From positions 1 through 31,477 of the IMG/VR virus record IMGVR_UViG_3300033273_000114: a stretch of 31,477 bases of DNA, one strand, 5' to 3'. The DNA is from a virus. The notes below the pieces were generated by a model, which was not told the origin of the DNA, ran no database searches, and was given only the letters and a program-made list of their open reading frames with translations. Positions within the stretch are counted from its first letter, which is position 1, and every line of letters starts with the position of its first letter. The translations under genes were made by a program, and so were the position numbers. Positions 1-6,811 of this stretch are shown piece by piece.

Positions 1-330
1 AGCAGTTGTAAGATTTCCTGTAAGATTAAATGCAGCATAAGAAGAAGCGTCTAAATTAATAGTACCACTTGTGGTAGATATATCTTGAATTGCAGTATAT
101 CTTGGTGCTAATTGGTCGTGGTCTACTCCATCATTAGTAATACTTAATGTAACATCTCCTGTTGAAGAACTTGCTGTAATACCTGTGCCTCCTGTTATAC
201 TACCTACATCTGCTGCATCGTCATTGTACAGTTCAGTAAAGTTGTCGTTTACTTTGTCAAAGGCAGTTCTTAATGGGTCTCCTGTACCATCGTTTGCTGC
301 TGTACCTATATTAATTACTTGTTTTGCCAT
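1..330 (-). CDS. Tail fibre or spike protein, N-terminal part (runs off the left edge)
   Basis: The reading frame starts at 330 and stays open for 110 codons to the window edge, so the C-terminus is missing. The N-terminus carries the pattern NIGTAANDGTGDPLRTAF followed by KVNDNFTELY (about residues 7-35), which I know from the start of many phage fibre, spike or appendage proteins, where it probably attaches the fibre to the virion. The rest is Thr/Ser/Gly-rich and beta-prone, as fibre shafts are. It is the last visible gene of the structural run, six bases after the 74-residue gene. Receptor binding is inferred; the tip domain lies outside the window. Confidence 0.75.
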   Translation of the reverse strand, partial: MAKQVINIGTAANDGTGDPLRTAFDKVNDNFTELYNDDAADVGSITGGTGITASSSTGDVTLSITNDGVDHDQLAPRYTAIQDISTTSGTINLDASSYAAFNLTGNLTTA

Positions 331-336
331 ATTTTT

Positions 337-561
337 TTATAATTGTGTTTTATCTGCTGTAAATACTGCATTATCTGCCGTTAAATTACCTCCAAAATAG
401 CTAACCATATCTGCTGTAAACGGTGTTACTGGAACTGTCCCCCAACAGGTAGGAGCAGAAATATCGTTAACAGCAAAAGTTGACCATTGCGTGTTTTGAC
501 CCCAACTCTCGTTGGTAATCATTTCACAGTATATCTTTCCCCAATTTATTTGATTCGCCAT
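337..561 (-). CDS. Small conserved virion-associated protein (74 aa)
   Basis: A 74-residue protein beginning MANQINWGKIYCEM. It is rich in aromatic, Thr and Asn residues, has no membrane segment and contains two cysteines. Its start lies inside the end of the 38-residue gene upstream and its stop is six bases before the fibre start. I recall similar short proteins next to connector and fibre genes in flavobacterial phages, but I cannot give a function. Position suggests a minor structural or fibre-attachment part. Confidence 0.6.
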   Translation of the reverse strand: MANQINWGKIYCEMITNESWGQNTQWSTFAVNDISAPTCWGTVPVTPFTADMVSYFGGNLTADNAVFTADKTQL

Positions 562-640
562 CTCTCTTTTTTAAATAACTATTTAATTTGATTTCGTTTT
601 CTTTTTTAGGTTTATAAACCTTCCTCTTTTTCTTTTCCAT
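524..640 (-). CDS. Very small Lys-rich protein (38 aa)
   Basis: The ATG at 640 shares a base with the TGA stop of the connector gene (TGATG), a coupling seen throughout this genome. The product is 38 residues long, with about a third Lys or Arg (it starts MEKKKRKVYKPKKENE). It overlaps the next gene by 38 bases. The overlap start supports translation; no domain is recognised. The composition would suit a nucleic-acid-binding or head-internal peptide, but that is only a guess. Confidence 0.45.
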   Translation of the reverse strand: MEKKKRKVYKPKKENEIKLNSYLKKRDGESNKLGKDIL

Positions 641-1137
641 CATAAAACCCACCCAGTAAAGTTCACATCTCTCTCCGGATACATACCATCATTCTGGTTA
701 GTGACATATTCAGGATATAAAGAACTGTTATAGTTCATATGATCCATAAATCTTTGTGTATAGAACTCAGCAGTTTCAGTTGCGTGATTTGCAAGGTTCT
801 TAATTTCAGACTCACTCACAGATGTAGCATTCTCTGAATTATGCTTATATATTCCCCCGTTAGATATTTGATATGCTGCATAAGGGATATAAGTCGCTTG
901 AGTATACCAAATAAGCATTGGCTTAATATAATCATTAACTAATGTTTCGTAATTACCAGATAGAGTACCTGCTATAATTTCATTTTGTAATTTCTCATAT
1001 AATTTAGTGCCTAGGAATTGCTGAATCTCAGTATCCTGGGCCACCTCAACAAATTGAATTAATTTATCAGCATCTAGATTACCGTCAAATATTGACTTTC
1101 TCTTAAGCTCCTTTAGTGTTATAAATAATGCCTTCAT
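640..1137 (-). CDS. Head-tail connector (adaptor)-like protein
   Basis: A 165-residue, largely helical protein directly after the portal gene. Its length, its position and the motif of an N-terminal 'FDGNLDADKLIQFVEVAQD' helix followed by 'IQQFLGTKLYEKL' fit the small helical adaptors (gp6/gp15-like) that sit beneath the portal and close the DNA channel. I know this protein type from Bacteroidota phages, where it is usually annotated only as a structural protein. The call rests on context more than on catalytic motifs; there are none. Confidence 0.6.
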   Translation of the reverse strand: MKALFITLKELKRKSIFDGNLDADKLIQFVEVAQDTEIQQFLGTKLYEKLQNEIIAGTLSGNYETLVNDYIKPMLIWYTQATYIPYAAYQISNGGIYKHNSENATSVSESEIKNLANHATETAEFYTQRFMDHMNYNSSLYPEYVTNQNDGMYPERDVNFTGWVL

Positions 1138-1138
1138 A

Positions 1139-2416
1139 TTATTCTTCCTCGTTAGGTTCTACTATTTCAGGTTCAACCTCTGTGTTTAACAACTCTTCCT
1201 CCTCTACTTTCTGACTAGATAGTTTCTCACCAGTCTCTTCCTCTCTCTTAATCTTAGTTGCGATATTGTCAAGTTCTGTAAACTCAATTGGTTGAAGAGT
1301 AGTGAAGTATAGGTCCAATAAGATACCGTTGAATGCAAGTAATTCTTTGAATGCATCAATAAGTAAAGTTTGGAATGGTCTAATAACAATATTGTCCATA
1401 AGGATAGAAGCAGTTCTAAGTTCTTCAGCATTATTACCGAATCCAGTATTGTCTTTAATACCCAATAAGATAGGTGATACAACACCGTGACCAATCATAA
1501 TCTTTTCTCTACTTTCCTTTGCTAAGAACTCATATTGAGCGTGAGCATCCGGTAAGTGTATAGGTTCAACTGTAGACTGATCTTCTGAGCTTTCATTAAA
1601 GGCTAGTATAAATCTACCTGCATTAGAAGACCCACTGAATTTATCATATATCTTTCTTTCGATTCTCTCTTGAATCTCATCAGAAGGAATACCATTATTA
1701 AAGTTCAATAATAAAGAGGGTTGCAATCCATTCTTGATGTTGTTTAAATGATAGTTTGATACCTCTTCCTCTAAAGAACAATATTGTAGACACCCTTGAT
1801 AATCTACTGGTGAGTAATAATAGAACCCTGCTCTATACGGTTTAACGCAGTATATTTCGATCTTATCTGACTTGCCACCGTTTTTATATGAAGGGATTCT
1901 TTTAGGCTTGTCAGAGGGCTTTATATTGGCCCAATCAGGGTGATAGTAATATCCTTTCACTTTACCATCTTTAGCCTTCTCAGCTCTTAACGTTTCCATA
2001 GGGAAGTGATAAAGACCGGATATCTCTCTCTTACCACTCTTATATACCACCTGGATAGCAGCTTGACCTAACATTTTAAGGTCATTAACCATCTTCTTAA
2101 CGTCACTAGGTCTTAATAGACTTTGCATCTTACCGAACATCTCAGGCTTCTCTGTTGAGTCTGTTGCGTTTAGTCCTCTACCATAAACCATATCAACGAT
2201 ACCATTGATACATCTTGAGTTTGTTGGACTACCTAAATACCTTTCTATAAGTTCAGTGAAATAATCATTATTGTCACCATACTCAACCCAATCATTACGA
2301 GTATTCTCTTTTACGCTTGGGATTTCATAGCCGGATAGATTAAGCACTCTCATACTGTTTTTAACTTCCTTAGGAGCCTCTATCTTTCTAGCTGACCTTA
2401 TTGTTTTTCGACTCAT
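1139..2416 (-). CDS. Portal protein
   Basis: A 425-residue protein of normal portal length. It has an N-terminal region with 'YGDNNDYFTELIERY', then 'SRCINGIVDMVYGRGL', as in SPP1/HK97-class portals, a central beta-rich stem and clip region, and an acidic tail ending in runs of Glu. The portal forms the dodecameric DNA channel at one capsid vertex and docks the terminase. It overlaps the preceding 118-residue gene by four bases (ATGA) and is followed after one base by the connector. Unusually for a phage, the portal comes after the major capsid gene in the direction of transcription. Confidence 0.85.
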   Translation of the reverse strand: MSRKTIRSARKIEAPKEVKNSMRVLNLSGYEIPSVKENTRNDWVEYGDNNDYFTELIERYLGSPTNSRCINGIVDMVYGRGLNATDSTEKPEMFGKMQSLLRPSDVKKMVNDLKMLGQAAIQVVYKSGKREISGLYHFPMETLRAEKAKDGKVKGYYYHPDWANIKPSDKPKRIPSYKNGGKSDKIEIYCVKPYRAGFYYYSPVDYQGCLQYCSLEEEVSNYHLNNIKNGLQPSLLLNFNNGIPSDEIQERIERKIYDKFSGSSNAGRFILAFNESSEDQSTVEPIHLPDAHAQYEFLAKESREKIMIGHGVVSPILLGIKDNTGFGNNAEELRTASILMDNIVIRPFQTLLIDAFKELLAFNGILLDLYFTTLQPIEFTELDNIATKIKREEETGEKLSSQKVEEEELLNTEVEPEIVEPNEEE

Positions 2417-2769
2417 ATTATAATATATTGTTGCTCTTCTGTTTCGGAATCGTGTTGATCATATCCGTCTGTGTTTAATGTATGAGATATTGTAGTATCC
2501 GTTTTAGAAGTGCAATAAACCTTATCTCTATAAAGTAATGTATCACCTTGCTTTATCTCTATTGAGTAAGCACTGTCCTCTGATAAAATACTAAAAGTAC
2601 AGTCGATATCTAAAAAGTTACCGTTTATAGTAGACGTTAAAGCCTCTAATGTTTCTGTCTTTCTAGTACCATCTTCCTTAATCACTAACTCTAAATCACT
2701 AGCCTCAGTGTATTCTCTAGGGATTATACTTATAGTTTGACTGTCTGTACTTGGTAATAACCTTATCAT
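2413..2769 (-). CDS. Small beta-rich structural protein before the portal (118 aa)
   Basis: A 118-residue acidic protein with alternating hydrophobic and polar residues typical of a small beta-sandwich; it has no signal peptide or membrane segment. Its TGA overlaps the portal ATG by four bases, so the two are probably translationally coupled. It follows a strong terminator (2802-2833), so it either depends on read-through or has a promoter I could not identify. Function unknown; a head-completion or neck role is possible from context. Confidence 0.6.
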   Translation of the reverse strand: MIRLLPSTDSQTISIIPREYTEASDLELVIKEDGTRKTETLEALTSTINGNFLDIDCTFSILSEDSAYSIEIKQGDTLLYRDKVYCTSKTDTTISHTLNTDGYDQHDSETEEQQYIII

Positions 2770-2801
2770 ATAAGTATAACTAAATAACTTCGTTTTTGTT
2801 C

Positions 2802-2833
2802 AAAAAAATAGGGCGACCAAACAGCCACCCTAT
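2802..2833 (-). terminator. Rho-independent terminator after the tail-tube gene
   Basis: Read on the minus strand, AUAGGGUGGC pairs with GUCGCCCUAU (10 bp with two G-U pairs, loop of six bases) and is followed by seven U. It lies 23 bases beyond the tail-tube stop codon. Partial termination here would raise capsid and tube mRNA over portal mRNA. Confidence 0.85.
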
Positions 2834-2855
2834 AATTATCAAATGAAAATTACTA

Positions 2856-3404
2856 TTAAGAGTTAGTTCCCTCTGTAATAGTAACTGTTGCAGAAGCCAT
2901 TCCGTCAAATGGATCAGCAGCAGTAGGTGAAGCAACAAAGTTTGCAGGTTTTGTCTCCATACCACTCAAAGTAAGCGTGTACCCTGAAAGGTCTCCCATA
3001 GCAGCACCAGTTACAATTGTTCCTCCAGACACATCAGCTCCGTGCTCAAGACCCATAAGGAATACATTTCCGTTATAGTCTTCAACCGCAACGTGTGGTC
3101 TACCGTAAGCTAATAACTTGATTTCTTTGTGATCTTCCTTAGAAAGTTTCTTAAGTGTCAAGTTTAGCGTTTGCTCAAAGAATGTTGTACCATTCTCTCT
3201 TGAAGCTGTAATAGTTTGCTCGAAGCTGCTATTACCCTTCAATTCATATTTGTAAGCAGTAAAAGTTCCAGACAAATCCGTAATCTCGTCATCAGTTTGT
3301 GTTACGGTTCCTAAATCACCATAATCTACAAAATAAATCGCTCTGAGACCTCCAACTACGTCTTTGCAGGGTTCTTTTCTACCTTTAGTTAAATCACAAA
3401 ACAT
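2856..3404 (-). CDS. Major tail tube-like protein
   Basis: A 182-residue protein with the patterns 'AIYFVDYGDLG', 'YELKGNSSFEQTI', 'KKLSKEDHKEIKLLAYGRPHV' and 'MGDLSGYTLTLSGME'. I associate these with the abundant tail structural protein of flavobacterial siphophages, normally placed near the capsid gene. Length and predicted beta content suit a tube subunit that stacks as hexameric rings around the tape measure. It is bracketed by two terminators (3418-3450 before it and 2802-2833 after it), consistent with a separately tuned, highly expressed gene. The tube assignment is from family memory and context. Confidence 0.65.
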   Translation of the reverse strand: MFCDLTKGRKEPCKDVVGGLRAIYFVDYGDLGTVTQTDDEITDLSGTFTAYKYELKGNSSFEQTITASRENGTTFFEQTLNLTLKKLSKEDHKEIKLLAYGRPHVAVEDYNGNVFLMGLEHGADVSGGTIVTGAAMGDLSGYTLTLSGMETKPANFVASPTAADPFDGMASATVTITEGTNS

Positions 3405-3417
3405 ATTATAAGGTATT

Positions 3418-3450
3418 AAAAAAGAATAGGTAGGCTTTTAGGCTTACCCA
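3418..3450 (-). terminator. Terminator-like hairpin after the major capsid gene
   Basis: On the minus strand GGGUAAGC and GCCUACCU pair over 7 of 8 positions (one A-C mismatch), with loop CUAAAA, and the stem is followed by AUUCUUUUUUAA. It lies between the capsid stop and the tail-tube start. The imperfect stem suggests leaky termination or an mRNA 3'-end stabiliser for the capsid message. Confidence 0.6.
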
Positions 3451-3477
3451 CCCTTAATAGTTAATTAATTGTTATTC

Positions 3478-4431
3478 TTAGTTAGCAGAGTTAGTGATAC
3501 CATAAGTTACGATATCATCAACAATACCATACTGTACACCTGCAGTAAATCTCATTACGATTCTTACGTTTTGAGAGCCATCTAGGTCAGCCATATCGAT
3601 AACTTTAACTTCGTTGTGGTCAGATAATAGACCAGTACCGAAGAACAAGTTAGATTTTTCAGCAGCGATTGCAGTGTTGTCTCCAAGACCGTTAGCTACG
3701 AACAATTTAACACCGTCAAAAGAAAGTGATCCATTATTCCACCACTGAGTACCCATAGCGTTTGTACCTGCAGCACCTAAACCAGAGGCACCAAATCCAC
3801 CTAAAGCTCTTACATAAGCTCTAGCGATATTTTGTGATACATAAACGTAAAGGTCTTCAGCACCGTAAAGAGCAGAAGGGATAGCATCTACGATCTTACC
3901 TAACTCAGTAATTACGTTAGAAGCAGTTACTGTAGTACCAGAAACTTCGTTAGCAGCCGGTAAAGCAGCATCAGCAGCTAAGATAGTAGAGAATCCATCA
4001 AACTGTCCGTTTGTAGAAGTGTCACCTGCCCAGATAGACTGCTCAGTTCTTTGAGCAACTTTAGCTGCAACGTGTGCAATTAAGAAGTCAGAGAATTGAG
4101 AAGGCATATTGCTGTGTGCAGAATACCCCATAGATAAAGCCTCCCAGTCAGATACGAAGTCTTTCTTACAAAGTTGTAGGTTAACTTGTTGCTCTTCTGG
4201 TTGAAGGATTCTTTCAGTAAGTGTAATAGTTGAAGTAGGATCGAAATCACAAGTTGCATCCTTAACGATATCGTCAGTAGCCACTTTTTTGATCACCTCT
4301 TTTAACTTTACATTCGGTTTTACAGTGATACCACCATTAGAGATAGTAGCACCCTCAAGTAGAGCAGCAGCGATATATTCACCTGCGAACTCCCCTGCGT
4401 AAGTAGTAGTAATTGATGTAGTTGTTGCCAT
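3478..4431 (-). CDS. Major capsid protein (HK97 fold)
   Basis: A 317-residue protein with an N-terminal arm, a segment 'CKKDFVSDWEALSMG' and an Ala/Gly-rich A-domain-like region with 'GAEDLYVYVSQNIARAYV', followed by a beta-rich C-terminus ending near 'RFTAGVQYGIVDDIVTYG'. This is the pattern of HK97-fold capsid proteins of Bacteroidota phages, and the size fits. It sits just after the acidic scaffold-like gene, the usual pairing, with the protease further upstream. Codon choice is clean and non-repetitive, consistent with high expression. Confidence 0.85.
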   Translation of the reverse strand: MATTTSITTTYAGEFAGEYIAAALLEGATISNGGITVKPNVKLKEVIKKVATDDIVKDATCDFDPTSTITLTERILQPEEQQVNLQLCKKDFVSDWEALSMGYSAHSNMPSQFSDFLIAHVAAKVAQRTEQSIWAGDTSTNGQFDGFSTILAADAALPAANEVSGTTVTASNVITELGKIVDAIPSALYGAEDLYVYVSQNIARAYVRALGGFGASGLGAAGTNAMGTQWWNNGSLSFDGVKLFVANGLGDNTAIAAEKSNLFFGTGLLSDHNEVKVIDMADLDGSQNVRIVMRFTAGVQYGIVDDIVTYGITNSAN

Positions 4432-4458
4432 TTTTGGTAATTTAGATAATTGTGTTTA

Positions 4459-4914
4459 TTATTTATTTAATCTTGCTAAAACTCTATCAAGAGTAGTTGC
4501 AGGTCCGTTTTGAGAGTATAAATGTAAATTCTTACTCTCTGTTGCGTTCTCTGGGCTGTGAGTTAAAGGTTGTTCATCAGCAGATAGTTCTTGAGGAACT
4601 TCTTGCTTAGACTCTTCTTTAGCCTCTAATTGACCCATTAGTTTTTCGACCATAGCCTTAACTTCGGCTAATTCCTCTCTGGTTGCATAAGACATTTCTG
4701 CCTCTTCAGCAGCAACCTCTTCGGAAGCCTCCACTTCAGGAGCTTCCTCTAACTGTACTTCTTCTTCATTAACTTCTTCAGTTGCAGACTCAAGTTGTAC
4801 TTCTTCTTGTACCTCTTCCTGCACTTCTTGTTGTACAGCTTCTTGAGTTTCAATCTCTTCAGTTGAAGACAAAAGCACATCCTTTAGTTTAGAAACGATT
4901 TCTGTTGCTTTCAT
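4459..4914 (-). CDS. Scaffold-like acidic protein
   Basis: A 151-residue, extremely Glu-rich protein. Residues about 20-75 consist of repeated QEEVQ/EEVQLE units, followed by a coiled-coil segment ('REELAEVKAMVEKLMGQLE') and a short C-terminal helix 'LDRVLARLNK'. A low-complexity acidic helical protein immediately before the capsid gene, with a protease gene upstream, is the normal profile of a capsid assembly scaffold that is digested during maturation. The short helical C-terminus would be the capsid-binding element. No sequence family is recognised; function is inferred from composition and position. Confidence 0.7.
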   Translation of the reverse strand: MKATEIVSKLKDVLLSSTEEIETQEAVQQEVQEEVQEEVQLESATEEVNEEEVQLEEAPEVEASEEVAAEEAEMSYATREELAEVKAMVEKLMGQLEAKEESKQEVPQELSADEQPLTHSPENATESKNLHLYSQNGPATTLDRVLARLNK

Positions 4915-4964
4915 AAAAATTGATGTTTATAATTATTACTGATTAAAAATATATTGTTGTATTT

Positions 4965-5120
4965 TCAAGTGCCGTCACCAGTCACATTACCAACCCCTTG
5001 GGCTTGTAAAGAACCATCACAGCATTTTCTTGAATACGTTTTACCGTCTTTGCAAAGACAGCCTCTGCTACCACCTTTAGGTGAAGAGTAGCTTGGTGTA
5101 GCTTTCATTTTGTTTTTCAT
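4965..5120 (-). CDS. Small Gly/Cys-rich conserved protein (51 aa)
   Basis: The ATG at 5120 overlaps the TGA of the gene before it (ATGA), so I prefer this start to the longer in-frame one at 5165. The 51-residue product contains 'RGCLCKDGKTYSRKCCDGSLQ' with four cysteines in about 14 residues. I have met this motif as a small protein or protein tail in the head region of many Bacteroidota phages. Its role is not known to me. The cysteines could bind a metal; they follow a CxC...CC pattern. Confidence 0.65.
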   Translation of the reverse strand: MKNKMKATPSYSSPKGGSRGCLCKDGKTYSRKCCDGSLQAQGVGNVTGDGT

Positions 5121-5752
5121 AAACTTGCATTCTGTGTTCGTTGAATAAAAAATATGATGTCCCAAATTGATGAATCCCTGCCGTCTGACATTATTCTTGG
5201 TGTCAATCCATTTGCAAGGGCGTTTGCATCAATGTAATATTGAAACATAATATGTTGTTTTTGTGTTTGGTTGTTTCCTTTATAATATCCAAGTGACATA
5301 TTGATTCGGTCGTAATCGTCTGCACCAGTCAAACTGAATTCAATATGTGTTTGATTTGTGTTTGATGTTGATTTCTTAAAAACAACTGTCATTTGGTAAA
5401 CGTCATTTTCATTTATTCCGACAATTTTATTTGATGTCGAATTATAAAAATCAATTGATGAATGCGAACGATAAACGGTTGCACCATCATTTGGAAGTGT
5501 AACTTCGACACCGTCTGACAATGTTAATTTATTTGAAGACGTATAAGTGGAATCATCATATCTTGCCCAACCCAAGTTTTGTACAGCACCAAGATTCTGT
5601 GGATATACAATAACATTCTCTCCATTATGACCCATATAAAGGGCTGAGTCAGTGCGTAGCATTGCACCGTTCTCTATATTAACTGAAGATACCTCAGACT
5701 CTGTAGTATCTTGAACGTGTACTCTATATGAAGTATTCTTTGTTGTAGACAT
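5117..5752 (-). CDS. Capsid decoration or head-fibre candidate (211 aa)
   Basis: A 211-residue protein lying between the protease and scaffold genes. The first 60 residues (MSTTKNTSYRVHVQDTTE..., then 'GHNGENVIVYPQ') form an attachment-like N-terminus. From about residue 65 the sequence reads as an all-beta, jelly-roll-like domain with many Thr, Ser, Asn and Asp and no cysteine. Gene order and fold type suggest a protein displayed on the capsid surface. The DNA of the C-terminal half (about 5160-5560) uses codons such as GAC and GTC that differ in flavour from its neighbours, so that domain may have been exchanged. No catalytic motif seen. Confidence 0.5.
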   Translation of the reverse strand: MSTTKNTSYRVHVQDTTESEVSSVNIENGAMLRTDSALYMGHNGENVIVYPQNLGAVQNLGWARYDDSTYTSSNKLTLSDGVEVTLPNDGATVYRSHSSIDFYNSTSNKIVGINENDVYQMTVVFKKSTSNTNQTHIEFSLTGADDYDRINMSLGYYKGNNQTQKQHIMFQYYIDANALANGLTPRIMSDGRDSSIWDIIFFIQRTQNASL

Positions 5753-5754
5753 AT

Positions 5755-6774
5755 TTATTGTTTAGGTACGCAATTAGGTACTTTTCTACCGTTCTTAGTT
5801 TTAAATCCAATCATTTCATATCCTTCCTGGCAAGGGTTTACATCCTCTAACTCCTCTAAGCCCTTAAGTTTAGATTCAGTCCAATTAAGCATACTTTTAC
5901 CTCCCCACAAGAGATAACTGATAGTGCCACAAGCCTCAGGCTTACTAGGATCATAATATTCAGCAGCTCTACTTAAGTAAGAGTAAATTCTTTTCAAGGT
6001 TGACACTGTAAATTTCTCTTTTCTAGCTAATTGCTGTCCTCTGACTTTACCTACCTGAGTTGCACACTTATTACCTAATTCTTTATTCCTTTTTATACCT
6101 AATTTAGCGTTATTAGATGCAGATTCTGGATATCCACCATAAGACTCTAATTCAACCTCTTCAGATAGGCTTTCTAAGGCTTCTAGGAGCTCATATTCTG
6201 CGTTTAATTCCTCTAGACACTCTGAACATAGACTTTCTGGTAAAGATTCCTTAGGACCGTCCATTTTATCTGCAAAATAGCCTTCAATAGAGAATCCTTT
6301 GACTTCACCCGCCTTAACTTGATTCCAAACGTCATCATTATTGACTTTTACAGACACCATCCAGGTTCCTATAGGTAAATTGAAGTCGTATTTTCTAGAT
6401 TTATCCTTTTTTTCGTCTTCTATAATCCAAGATTCGACTACAGACATACCTTGGAGCTCTACATTATGCTCTAAAGTGCTGTTATTCTGATTTCCCTTCA
6501 TTAAAAACAGTTCAGAAGCCTTTCTAACGGTATCTTCAGAGAAAAATATGTAATATTCCTCGTCACCACTGTTTCTATATATCTTTTTGTTAGGAATTAG
6601 GGCTGCACCCATCAAAATCCTCTTTTCTTTGTCTACTTCAGCAAGTTTTACCTCTTTGTGCTCCTTTAAAGCGATAAAATCCTCTTCAATAGCCGGATTT
6701 TCTACAACTGAGATAGCTTCTATGCCGCTAAACTCATTTTCCTCGTCTATAATAAGTTCTATAATACGTTCCAT
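5755..6774 (-). CDS. XkdF-like prohead protease fused to a C-terminal phage domain
   Basis: A 339-residue protein. Residues 1-170 match the XkdF-type prohead serine protease pattern: 'MGAALIPNKKIYR' (55-67), 'NNSTLEHNVELQG' with candidate catalytic His103, 'VESWIIED', 'GTWMVSVKVNND' and 'GFSIEGYF' with candidate Ser162. It would cleave scaffold and capsid precursors inside the prohead. Residues 180-215 are an acidic linker. Residues 215-305 form a second domain ('GYPESASNNAKLGIKRNKELGNKC', 'YSYLSRAAEYYDP', 'CGTISYLLWGGK') that I know fused to phage head proteins but without a known function. The end ('GRKVPNCVPK') is a short Cys motif common in such proteins. The next gene starts two bases after the stop. 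Confidence 0.75.
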   Translation of the reverse strand: MERIIELIIDEENEFSGIEAISVVENPAIEEDFIALKEHKEVKLAEVDKEKRILMGAALIPNKKIYRNSGDEEYYIFFSEDTVRKASELFLMKGNQNNSTLEHNVELQGMSVVESWIIEDEKKDKSRKYDFNLPIGTWMVSVKVNNDDVWNQVKAGEVKGFSIEGYFADKMDGPKESLPESLCSECLEELNAEYELLEALESLSEEVELESYGGYPESASNNAKLGIKRNKELGNKCATQVGKVRGQQLARKEKFTVSTLKRIYSYLSRAAEYYDPSKPEACGTISYLLWGGKSMLNWTESKLKGLEELEDVNPCQEGYEMIGFKTKNGRKVPNCVPKQ

Positions 6775-6811
6775 ATATAATTAACTATTTATTGCTTATG
6801 CGTTCTATATT

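Noticed and set aside
1204-1494. A 96-codon Leu-rich minus-strand frame
   Set aside because: It lies inside the portal gene in another frame and has no independent support.
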